A DNA stretch of 64,000 nt from a candidate division WOR-1 bacterium RIFOXYB2_FULL_45_9 (GTDB lineage: Bacteria > Margulisbacteria > WOR-1 > O2-12-FULL-45-9 > XYB2-FULL-48-7). Below the pieces are notes generated by a model, which worked only from the letters and a program-made list of their open reading frames with translations, was not told the origin of the DNA and made no database searches. Of this stretch, positions 33,237 to 41,758 are shown piece by piece; the first letter of the stretch is position 1; each line of letters begins with the position of its first letter. A program made the position numbers and the translations under genes. The DNA is taken from NCBI GenBank assembly GCA_001771575.1, contig MEUD01000001.1, positions 186,001 through 250,000 of the forward strand, written 5' to 3'.

Positions 33237-35867
33237 TTACGCCGCTCGATTAAATTCGATCTCTCTGGTGTTAACAATGAGCCGCATTTGGTAAATGGCG
33301 TCGCGGGCCGCTTCAATGGAATCGGCGTCGCCGTCTTTGAGCGCTTTGAGGACTTTTTCCAGAAGACCTTTCTCTTCCAGCTCTTTGAGGATCTTTTTAA
33401 TCTTTGATTCGTTGGCCGCTGCCGCTTGAATGCTGATGATGATCGCTTCGATCTGGGCCTGCACCTGCCAGGCGACAAACCTGGTCGGCGCTTTGTTCGA
33501 GGTTGTGGTCGCGACGGTTTGGAGCCGCTCGATCTCCGCTTCCAGTACCTTTACAAAACTGTCGAGCTGGCCGCGCGGCGCCGGCTTGCTTTCCGGGGCT
33601 TTGGCCTGATTAGTCATTTGGGCCGGGACCAGGTTCAAGCCGGAGAGTCCGGCGGAGATGCTCTGCATAATAGCGTTCGGAACTTTGAGCCCGGCCGCTT
33701 CCATTTTTTGGGCGCTCTTGGCCAGGGTTCCGAGCGAGTCGACGATCGTTTCAATTTGTTTTGGGTTGGCCGCCGTTCTCGGTTTCCCCTGAATCGGGTT
33801 AAAGCTGCTAAGGGGGGCCGGTTTGGCTGGAGCCGGGAGCTTGCCGTCTTTAATATCTTTGGCGATCTGGGCCTGGGTCTCTTTGATCGTCTGCCGCGCC
33901 TGCTGGGCCTGGGCGACAAACTCCAGGAGCGGCAGGGCTTGCGCCGCGGTGAGAGCGGTTGGCGCTATTTTATTTGTGTTGGCGACCAGGATTGCCAACT
34001 GGGCGACCTGTTCGGTTACGGTTGCAGGTTTACTGGTTTGGCTGGCCGCTACTGATTTTGTTTCCCGCATAGCCTGGAGTCGGACCTTTGGATCGATCAA
34101 CGCTTTGACCGTTTCAACAACAACTCTGCTTCCAACCTCACTTGCGGGAGAAAGCAAGGGAGCTGTTTCCCCATGGCGGGCCGCTTCCATTACGTATTTT
34201 TGTCCTTCTTTGGTGGTGGCGGCGGTAATAATGATAGCTTCAACTTCTTGCCGCAGGGCCGGATTGCTGGTCAGCTTGGCCGCTTCGGCCATTAGCGCCG
34301 GCAGGGAAGCGGCAGGAAGCTTTTGGGCGACCACTCTGATCAGTTCAACTATTTTGGCCGGCTCGCTAATTGTTTGGGTGTTTGCCGCCGCTTTTGGCTC
34401 GCTGGTCCCGGCCTGTCCAACCGATGTTGCCGACGTGAATACTGTTGAGGCCCTCTCCGGCGCTTGCGATGGGGCGCTAACCTGCGGGCCGGTGTAAGTT
34501 GTTTGGTCAATGGTCAGGGTCGGCCGGTTTTCCTGGGCCGCAGTTTGAGCGACCGAGGCGAAGGCTGTTCTGACGATCTCTTCTTTAGGCACGGCAATGG
34601 CGGCGACCAGAGCGGAAACAATGGTCGCGACTACTCTTGCTTCAGGTGATAAAACAGGGCTGGTTTTCCCGGTAACCATATTAAGGTTTGCCGGCAGATT
34701 GGCCTGGTTGGCAACGGTTGGGAGATTGGCGATCGGCTGGCCGGTAAATTGGCCGACTATCTGGGTAGTCAGGTTTTGGAGCTCAACTTCATGCCTGGGG
34801 ATTTCCCGCGCGATCCTGACGCTTTCTCCCGCAATGGTGGCAAGCGCTTCCTGGACCGGCAGATGGCTTAAAAGGGTTGTGGCCGCCAGCGCGATCTCTG
34901 AAGTGGTCAATTTGCCGGAGATGCTGATTTGCGCCGTCTCACCGGTTTTTGCCGCGACGGTGGCAAAGCCGATTTCCGTCGAAAGAAATTCGACTGAAAC
35001 ATTTTCAGCGGTATGAGAGGCGGTGTTCTTGACGCTTTCTTGTCTGGTTTGGGAGATTTGCGTGTTGATCCGTTTGACCTCGGCCTGGACTTCCTGGAGC
35101 GCTTTTTCAAAAGCGGCCTGGAGCTGTTTTTCGGTCTCTTTTCCGCGGCGGGTTGCTTCACGGAGAAAGGTGTCGTTTACTCTTTCGGCCAGAGCGACGG
35201 AGAGGACTTCCGACGCCGGGTTTGATTCTTCGACATGGATGAGGTCGGAGGTGAAGCGATGGTAGACCGCTCTTTGTTCTTCGACCGAGCGGTTGGATGC
35301 CTGGGTTAACGGTGTAAAGAGCGAGACATCGGGAATCGATAATTTTAGGCTAAAAGCCGCGAAACTTAGACCCGCCGGGATGATCGTCGCCTGCATGACC
35401 GGGTTGACCGTCTCTGGCCCTAAGTAGGGGAGTCCGGCCATTGGCGTGCCGGGGTTGGCCGGTTTCTTTCCATCCGGTTGCAGTTGGCTAAGAGCGTCCA
35501 TAACATTGGCGATCAGGTTTTTTATTTTGCCGTTAAGTTGTAGCCCAACCGTGTCTTTGGCCGCGAGATCCAATTGTGCCAATAAATTGGTGACCGCTTT
35601 TTTTGTCCCGGCGCTTAATTTGTTTTCCTGCCAGAGAGTGGAGAGCAGGCTGGATGTGTTGTTCAATAAGCCATCAAAAAGTGCGAGGTTTTCCTTTGAT
35701 AAAGACGACAAAGCAGGTCTGGAGAGAAGCAATTCTTGTTTTAAAGAAGAGAGGGCGCCTATCGCCAACTTTTTTACTTCAGAAGGAGTAAGCGTCCGCG
35801 CCGCCCCAGGAACTTGGTGGCGCATTTCATGGCGCTTAATCGAATCTATATGTTTTGGTCCTGACAT
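33237..35867 (-). CDS. unknown 876-aa Ala-rich helical protein
   Basis: The start is supported by GGAGAGAGG about 6 nt upstream of the ATG at 35867. There is no signal peptide and no clear membrane span. The protein is Ala/Thr/Val-rich and predicted mostly helical. A region near 215-300 is a charged coiled coil, the middle is Ala-rich with helical repeats, and a charged C-terminal helix follows. Several Pro/Ala linkers (about 475-510 and 670-690) separate the blocks. It has its own site 9 promoter and structured leader. Another secreted or structural protein of the island is likely by association. No family identified. Confidence 0.75.
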   Translation of the reverse strand: MSGPKHIDSIKRHEMRHQVPGAARTLTPSEVKKLAIGALSSLKQELLLSRPALSSLSKENLALFDGLLNNTSSLLSTLWQENKLSAGTKKAVTNLLAQLDLAAKDTVGLQLNGKIKNLIANVMDALSQLQPDGKKPANPGTPMAGLPYLGPETVNPVMQATIIPAGLSFAAFSLKLSIPDVSLFTPLTQASNRSVEEQRAVYHRFTSDLIHVEESNPASEVLSVALAERVNDTFLREATRRGKETEKQLQAAFEKALQEVQAEVKRINTQISQTRQESVKNTASHTAENVSVEFLSTEIGFATVAAKTGETAQISISGKLTTSEIALAATTLLSHLPVQEALATIAGESVRIAREIPRHEVELQNLTTQIVGQFTGQPIANLPTVANQANLPANLNMVTGKTSPVLSPEARVVATIVSALVAAIAVPKEEIVRTAFASVAQTAAQENRPTLTIDQTTYTGPQVSAPSQAPERASTVFTSATSVGQAGTSEPKAAANTQTISEPAKIVELIRVVAQKLPAASLPALMAEAAKLTSNPALRQEVEAIIITAATTKEGQKYVMEAARHGETAPLLSPASEVGSRVVVETVKALIDPKVRLQAMRETKSVAASQTSKPATVTEQVAQLAILVANTNKIAPTALTAAQALPLLEFVAQAQQARQTIKETQAQIAKDIKDGKLPAPAKPAPLSSFNPIQGKPRTAANPKQIETIVDSLGTLAKSAQKMEAAGLKVPNAIMQSISAGLSGLNLVPAQMTNQAKAPESKPAPRGQLDSFVKVLEAEIERLQTVATTTSNKAPTRFVAWQVQAQIEAIIISIQAAAANESKIKKILKELEEKGLLEKVLKALKDGDADSIEAARDAIYQMRLIVNTREIEFNRAA

Positions 35868-35932
35868 TACAACCTCTCTCCAGTATTATCGTTCATTTTC
35901 GCGTAAAATTTCAACCAGTTTAATAAACAAAA

Positions 35933-35989
35933 AACCAAGCCTGTTTAAACTTGGTTCCAATAATTTTCTCCGGCAACAGGCAAGCCGAA
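35933..35989 (-). promoter_or_regulatory. structured 5' leader (copy 3, 876-aa gene)
   Basis: Hairpin A (35969-35989) has arms UUCGGC and GCCGGA around the loop UUGCCUGUU. A second hairpin pairs AACCAAG (35950-35956) with CUUGGUU (35933-35939), continues into a U run and has AACAGGC (35939-35945) at the end of its loop. The hairpin A arms covary with those of copy 1 (CUUGGC/GCUGGG) while the loop is identical. Confidence 0.75.
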
Positions 35990-36013
35990 AAAATACACAA
36001 TCTTCTATTAATA

Positions 36014-36041
36014 ATATCGTAATGTAAGGGGAAAAACTTGC
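36014..36041 (-). promoter_or_regulatory. sigma28-like promoter (island site 9)
   Basis: On the minus strand the -35 is GCAAGTTT (36034-36041), then 12 nt, then the -10 TACGATAT (36014-36021). It drives the 876-aa gene. Confidence 0.75.
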
Positions 36042-36115
36042 GTGGGAGGGGAAGGGCAAAGGCAAAGGGCGGGAACAAGGGCGAGGCAAAGGCTAAGGCT
36101 AAGGCAAGGGGAGCG
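36042..36115. repeat. GGGCAAA-type purine array next to site 9
   Basis: The plus strand is G/A-rich with GGGCAAAGGC and GGCTAAGGCTAAGGC units, directly upstream of the site 9 -35. It is the same kind as the arrays at 26101 and 32519. Confidence 0.55.
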
Positions 36116-36138
36116 GAATAGTTGATTAGGGAATTAGG

Positions 36139-36177
36139 AGCTTACAGCTTAAGGCTTAGCGCTTACCGCTTATAGCT
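36139..36177. repeat. degenerate GCTTA short tandem repeat
   Basis: GCTTA or CTTA occurs about every 7-8 nt across about 40 nt at the 3' end of hisA. Similar fragments occur near 27107 and 61280. It could be a weak hairpin-forming or scar sequence. Confidence 0.35.
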
Positions 36178-36180
36178 CTC

Positions 36181-36888
36181 TCAAATGATCTCTTCCAATT
36201 TCAGCTTGCCGTCATAGAGAGCTTTGCCGACAACGCATCCTTCGGCGCCGATCTCCTTGAGCTTTTCAACGTCTTCTTTGGTCGAGACGCCGCCCGAGGC
36301 GATGACCGGCACTTTGACCGCGTCCATAAACTTCTTTATGGAGTCGATGTTCGGGCCTTCGAGCATCCCGTCCCGGCTGATGTCGGTAAAGACGAACCGC
36401 TTGACCCCCAGGCCGATCGCCTCTTTGGCAAGGGTCAGGGTGTCTTTTTTGCTGACGTACATCCAGCCTTCAACGGCGGCAAAGTTCCCCTTGGCGTCAA
36501 TGGCGACGGCGATCTTTTCGCCGAACTTTTCGCAGACGTTCCCCAGGAGGTTGGGGTTCTTGATCGCGGTGGTCCCCAAAATGACCCGGTCGGCCCCAAA
36601 TTTGAGCAGGTCGGATATCAGGTTAAAGTTGCGGACCCCGCCGCCGATCTGGATGGGAACGGAGACCTCTTTGATGATCGCTTTGATGATCTCGATATTG
36701 GCGGCGATCCCGGTCTTGGCCCCGTCCAGGTCGACTACATGCAGGCGTTTGGCGCCGGCATCGACCCATCGTTTGGCGACTTCGAGCGGTTCGGCCGAAT
36801 AAATGGTCTCGGAACCGTAATTCCCCTGTTTAAGACGGACGCATTTCCCCTGGAGCAGGTCGATCGCCGGGATAACTTCAAACTTCAC
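36181..36888 (-). CDS. hisA: phosphoribosylformimino-5-aminoimidazole carboxamide ribotide isomerase HisA
   Basis: This is the TIM-barrel isomerase of histidine biosynthesis that converts ProFAR to PRFAR. The strand-1 motif V-I-P-A-I-D-L with the catalytic Asp, the I-G-G-G-V-R phosphate loop, the T-D-I-S-R-D-G active-site segment and the A-S-G-G-V phosphate loop are all present. Length (about 235 aa) is normal. GTG at 36888 is preferred, because GGAGG lies 9 nt before it and GTGA overlaps the hisH stop. An upstream GTG at 36894 is only 3 nt from GGAGG. It forms an operon with hisH and the ROK kinase; no hisF is visible here. Confidence 0.92.
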   Translation of the reverse strand: MKFEVIPAIDLLQGKCVRLKQGNYGSETIYSAEPLEVAKRWVDAGAKRLHVVDLDGAKTGIAANIEIIKAIIKEVSVPIQIGGGVRNFNLISDLLKFGADRVILGTTAIKNPNLLGNVCEKFGEKIAVAIDAKGNFAAVEGWMYVSKKDTLTLAKEAIGLGVKRFVFTDISRDGMLEGPNIDSIKKFMDAVKVPVIASGGVSTKEDVEKLKEIGAEGCVVGKALYDGKLKLEEII

Positions 36889-37502
36889 TTGCACAAACCT
36901 CCAAAATTATTCAAGATGGCCAGACCGACTTCGCCGCTTTTCTCTGGATGGAATTGGATGCCGAACAGGTTATCCTTCCAAACTGATGAGGCAAAATCGT
37001 AGCCGTAATCGGTTGTTGTTGAAATAATTATATCATCTTTTGGCCTGACGTGGTAGGTATGGGCGAAGTAGACCATGCTTCCGTCGTCAATTCCTGCCAG
37101 GATGGGGGAGCGCCGCTTGACGAGGAGCCGGTTCCAGCCCATGTGTGGAACGCTAAGCTCCGGATTTTTGTCCAGGGCAAAACGGACCACTTTTCCCTTT
37201 ATTATCCCCAGTCCGGCCAGTTTTCCTTCTTCGGACGATTCAAATAGATGCTGCATCCCCAGGCAGATCCCGAGAAATGGTTTGCCGGAAATGATCGCTT
37301 CTTCGATAACGCTTTCCAGGCCGAGGGAGCGGAGCTCGGCGATCGCCGGGTCAAAAGAACCGACCCCGGGGAGGATGATTCCCCTGGCTCCGCGGATGGC
37401 GCTCTTGTCGCGGGTGATCTCGGCGGAAAAGCCGAGCTTTTGGACCGCTTTTTCAACGCTCCGCAGGTTCCCCGCCCCGTAGTCGATGATCGCTATAGAC
37501 AT
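36885..37502 (-). CDS. hisH: imidazole glycerol phosphate synthase subunit HisH
   Basis: This class I glutamine amidotransferase (205 aa) supplies ammonia to HisF in histidine and purine-linked AICAR synthesis. D-Y-G-A-G-N-L-R-S is at the N-terminus. The nucleophile Cys sits in G-I-C-L-G-M-Q (about residues 77-83). The catalytic His-Glu pair is in Q-F-H-P-E-K-S near 185. The start ATG overlaps the last codons of the ROK gene. HisH needs HisF, which must be encoded elsewhere. Confidence 0.93.
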   Translation of the reverse strand: MSIAIIDYGAGNLRSVEKAVQKLGFSAEITRDKSAIRGARGIILPGVGSFDPAIAELRSLGLESVIEEAIISGKPFLGICLGMQHLFESSEEGKLAGLGIIKGKVVRFALDKNPELSVPHMGWNRLLVKRRSPILAGIDDGSMVYFAHTYHVRPKDDIIISTTTDYGYDFASSVWKDNLFGIQFHPEKSGEVGLAILNNFGGLCK

Positions 37503-38365
37503 AGCGCGGCCGCTCCCAAGATACCGGCGTTGGTGCCTAGCTTCGCCCTGACGATCTTCACCGATTTGGCCGGCAGGTAGAGGGCGTATTTTTTGAACTC
37601 GGCGCGGACCGGTGTTAATAGGAGTTCCCGCATCTTCGAGACCCCCCCGCCAATGATCACCAGCTCGGGGTTGAAAATATTGACAAGGTTGGCGATCCCA
37701 ACGGCCAGGTAGTGGGCGGTCTCATCGATCACTGCCAGGGCTTTTTTGTCCCCCTGGCGGGCGGCGAGCTCCACGGAGGCGCCGTCCATCCCGGCCCGTT
37801 TTTTGATCGCGGTCCCGGAAGCGAGAGCTTCCAGACAGCCGACGTTCCCACAGCCGCAGGTAAACCCGTGAGAGTCGATGATCATGTGGCCGAATTCGCC
37901 GGCCGAACCGTTGGCGCCGCGGTAGAGCTCTCCGTTAATTATGATCCCGCCGCCGATCCCGGTCGAGACGGTAATGTAAATGAAGTGCTTGCGGCCGATG
38001 CCGGCCCCGAACCTGGCTTCGGCCAGAGCGGCGCAGTTGGCGTCATTGTCGACGTAGACCGGGAGTTTGAATTTTTTCCCCAGGACCTGCTTTAGGTTGA
38101 CCTGTTTCCAGCCGGGAAGGTTGGGAGGGCCGATCACGACCCCTTTTTCATAGAGGATAGGTCCCGGCACCCCAAGGCCGATCGCTTTGACCGGCTTAGC
38201 GCTGGTGCGCAGAAGGTGGTCGATCGCCTTGCTGATCACGCCAAGAACGTGCTTTTTTCCTTTGCTCGCTTCGGTCGGGATGTTGACGTCGGTAATTATT
38301 TTGCCGGTCTCCGAGACCAGCGCGGCGGCGATTTTGGTCCCGCCCAGATCTACTCCGATAAACAT
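37493..38365 (-). CDS. ROK-family sugar kinase, probable glucokinase
   Basis: This 290-aa protein has the N-terminal phosphate-1 motif D-L-G-G-T-K, a G-V-P-G-P-I segment, and catalytic Asp in D-N-D-A-N. S-T-G-I-G-G-G-I and the zinc motif C-G-C-G-N-x-G-C-L-E (about 167-177) mark ROK kinases. There is no helix-turn-helix domain, so it is an enzyme rather than a NagC-type repressor. It likely phosphorylates glucose or a related hexose in the cytoplasm. Its ATG is 8 nt from a -10 element, so its mRNA should be leaderless. It heads the hisH-hisA unit. Confidence 0.88.
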   Translation of the reverse strand: MFIGVDLGGTKIAAALVSETGKIITDVNIPTEASKGKKHVLGVISKAIDHLLRTSAKPVKAIGLGVPGPILYEKGVVIGPPNLPGWKQVNLKQVLGKKFKLPVYVDNDANCAALAEARFGAGIGRKHFIYITVSTGIGGGIIINGELYRGANGSAGEFGHMIIDSHGFTCGCGNVGCLEALASGTAIKKRAGMDGASVELAARQGDKKALAVIDETAHYLAVGIANLVNIFNPELVIIGGGVSKMRELLLTPVRAEFKKYALYLPAKSVKIVRAKLGTNAGILGAAALCL

Positions 38366-38373
38366 ATGGCTAA

Positions 38374-38402
38374 AGTATAACTATTATTTTACGAGCGCGC
38401 AA
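38374..38402 (-). promoter_or_regulatory. sigma70 promoter of the ROK-hisH-hisA operon
   Basis: On the minus strand TTGCGC (38397-38402) and TATACT (38374-38379) are 17 nt apart. The ATG starts 8 nt beyond the -10. The -35 lies one base from the divergent groES -35 (38404). Confidence 0.6.
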
Positions 38403-38403
38403 C

Positions 38404-38433
38404 TTGACAAAAAAAATTGGCGCGTGCTAATAT
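38404..38433 (+). promoter_or_regulatory. sigma70 promoter of groESL
   Basis: TTGACA (38404-38409) and TAATAT (38428-38433) are separated by 18 nt, with TGC before the -10. The CIRCE operator begins 2 nt after the -10. Confidence 0.8.
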
Positions 38434-38434
38434 G

Positions 38435-38461
38435 TTAGCACTCAATCAAGTAGAGTGCTAA
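38435..38461 (+). promoter_or_regulatory. CIRCE operator (HrcA site)
   Basis: A perfect TTAGCACTC-N9-GAGTGCTAA inverted repeat lies directly over the start site and before AGGAGGTG. It predicts heat-shock control of groESL by HrcA, whose gene is not in the window. Confidence 0.95.
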
Positions 38462-38482
38462 CAACAGGAGGTGAGTTCAGGT

Positions 38483-38776
38483 ATGGCAAAAGCGAAGTTG
38501 ACCCCGATCGGCGATAAAATAGTGGTGAAACAGGCGCCGGAAGAGATCAAGACCAAGTCCGGGATCGTTCTCCCGGAGACCGCCAAAGAAAAGCCGTCCG
38601 AAGGGACAGTGGTGGCGGTTGGGACCGGCCGATACGAAAACGGCCAAAAAGTTCCGCCCGAAGTTAAAGTTGGGGACAAGGTCCTCTACAGCAAAGACGG
38701 CGGGACCGAAGTCAAAGTTGACGAAGAAGAATACATTGTATTGTCCGAAAGAGATATTTTAGCGATCAAAGCATAA
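38483..38776 (+). CDS. groES: co-chaperonin GroES
   Basis: This 97-aa chaperonin-10 caps GroEL rings in the cytoplasm. It has L-T-P-I-G-D-K, the mobile loop with S-G-I-V-L-P (about residues 25-32), the K-V-G-D-K-V-L-Y strand and the D-I-L-A end. ATG at 38483 has AGGAGGTG at a good distance. An in-frame GTG 12 nt upstream overlaps that ribosome site and is unlikely. It is cotranscribed with groEL 16 nt downstream under the CIRCE promoter. Confidence 0.97.
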   Translation: MAKAKLTPIGDKIVVKQAPEEIKTKSGIVLPETAKEKPSEGTVVAVGTGRYENGQKVPPEVKVGDKVLYSKDGGTEVKVDEEEYIVLSERDILAIKA

Positions 38777-38792
38777 AAGGAGGTGACCTTAA

Positions 38793-40445
<1,653 letters not shown>

Positions 40446-40471
40446 GGTTCACTGTTTAGCAGGCTGTTTTT

Positions 40472-40507
40472 AGGGGGGTCGGACTAAAGTCCGACCCCCC
40501 TTTGTTT
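40472..40507 (+). terminator. intrinsic terminator of groESL
   Basis: A perfect 14-bp stem pairs AGGGGGGTCGGACT with AGTCCGACCCCCCT around a 2-nt loop (probably opening to 4 nt). A T-rich tail follows. Confidence 0.95.
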
Positions 40508-40518
40508 AGGCCCTGCGG

Positions 40519-40548
40519 TTGACAAGCGGCTGAATAGGTTGCTATAAT
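40519..40548 (+). promoter_or_regulatory. sigma70 promoter of the nusA-infB operon
   Basis: TTGACA (40519-40524) and TATAAT (40543-40548) are spaced 18 nt apart, with the leader described in the next entry. Confidence 0.8.
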
Positions 40549-40586
40549 CCTTGTGCAATCAAAAGGAAGTAAAATTTGTTGAAATG

Positions 40587-40609
40587 AGTGGGATTTTCTT
40601 CCCACTTTT
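40587..40609 (+). terminator. attenuator hairpin in the nusA leader
   Basis: AGTGGGA pairs with TCCCACT around a 6-nt loop and is followed by TTTT. It is 19 nt before the nusA ATG, so it can end transcription before nusA. This fits the autoregulation of nusA operons by NusA-dependent termination known in other bacteria. The mechanism here is inferred. Confidence 0.6.
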
Positions 40610-40627
40610 GCGTTTATAGGGGGAAAA

Positions 40628-41758
40628 ATGAAGATCGAAAATTTTAACGCGATGCTTGAAGAGATCCAGAGGGAGCGGGGCCTCTCTAAAGAGGTCTTGC
40701 TTGATACCATTCGGGCTTCGCTTCTTTCGGCCGCGAAAAAGAGATTTGCCGAAGGGGACAATATTGATGTCCAGATCTCCGATACCGGAGAAGTTAAACT
40801 TCTTAAAATAGTGGAAGGGGCGGAGCCGGAAGACGTTACACCTCATGATTTCAGCCGTTTTGCCGCGCAGACCGCCAAACAAGTGATCATTCAGCGGCTC
40901 CGGGAAGCGGAAAAAGAAGAGACTTTTGATGAATATACCAAAAAGCAGGGTGAGATCATCAATGGGATCGTTCAGCGGAAGGAATTTGGCGGCTACCTGG
41001 TCAATCTTGGTCGGCTGGAGACTATTTTACCGATCACCGAACAGATCCCCGGAGAAGTATTCCGTGAACGCGACCGGGTAAAATTCTACGTCGTGGAGAC
41101 TAAAAAGAGCTCCAAAGGCCCGCTGGTTATTATTTCCCGCTCGCATCCAAACCTGATCCGCCGGTTGTTTGAAATGGAGATCCCGGAGATCAAAGAAGGT
41201 ATCCTGGAGATAAAAGCGATCGCCCGGGAACCGGGAAAGCGGACCAAGGTTGCTATCTATTCCAACGATCCGAACGTTGGCGCGGTTGGGACCTGTGTTG
41301 GAAAAATGGGTCAGAGGATCCAAAACATCGTCCGCGAGCTGGGTCCGGAGCGGATCGACATTGTCGAATGGAGCGAAGATCAAAAAAAATTCATCGCCAA
41401 TTCCCTTAGCCCGGCCAAGGTCAATTTAGTTGAATTGAACGACGCGGAAAAGAGCGCCCGGGTCCATGTCGCCGATAAAGAGGTCTCTCTGGCGATCGGT
41501 AAAGAAGGGCAAAACGTCCGGTTGGCGGTCAAACTGACCGGCTGGAAGATCGACCTGATCTCTGAAGGGCGGGAAGAGAAGCCGTCCGAGGTTAAGTCCC
41601 AAACTTACAAGGTGCATGAACTGGCCAAGGAGCTGGAGATGACCAGTAATGATTTGGTACTGAAGCTTCGGGAAATGGGTTATTCCGTAAAAGCGGCTAA
41701 TTCTACCGTTCCAGCGGAAGCGGTCATTACAATCAAAAGCGAAAAGAAGGGGAGCTAA
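40628..41758 (+). CDS. nusA: transcription termination/antitermination factor NusA with an IF2_N-like tail
   Basis: This 376-aa NusA binds RNA polymerase and modulates pausing and termination. The N-terminal domain is at about 1-120. The S1 domain begins near G-E-I-I-N-G-I-V and the KH domains include R-T-K-V-A-I-Y-S and G-K-M-G-Q-R-I. Residues of about 324-370 are not the usual acidic repeats. They form an IF2_N-like helical unit (Y-K-V-H-E-L-A-K-E-L then L-R-E-M-G-Y-S-V-K) almost matching the start of the IF-2 encoded next. GGGGGA precedes the ATG. rimP, usually upstream, is absent. It shares the operon with infB. Confidence 0.96.
   Translation: MKIENFNAMLEEIQRERGLSKEVLLDTIRASLLSAAKKRFAEGDNIDVQISDTGEVKLLKIVEGAEPEDVTPHDFSRFAAQTAKQVIIQRLREAEKEETFDEYTKKQGEIINGIVQRKEFGGYLVNLGRLETILPITEQIPGEVFRERDRVKFYVVETKKSSKGPLVIISRSHPNLIRRLFEMEIPEIKEGILEIKAIAREPGKRTKVAIYSNDPNVGAVGTCVGKMGQRIQNIVRELGPERIDIVEWSEDQKKFIANSLSPAKVNLVELNDAEKSARVHVADKEVSLAIGKEGQNVRLAVKLTGWKIDLISEGREEKPSEVKSQTYKVHELAKELEMTSNDLVLKLREMGYSVKAANSTVPAEAVITIKSEKKGS

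Larger units (their letters stand above)
35868..36180. other. intergenic region: leader, promoter and arrays between the 876-aa gene and hisA
   Basis: This 313-nt stretch holds the leader RNA of the 876-aa gene (35868-36007), site 9 (36014-36041), a G/A-rich array (36042-36115), and a degenerate GCTTA repeat before the end of hisA (about 36139-36177). I see no gene in it. Confidence 0.6.

Noticed and set aside
38471-38482. Upstream GTG start of groES
   Set aside because: It overlaps the AGGAGGTG ribosome-binding site.
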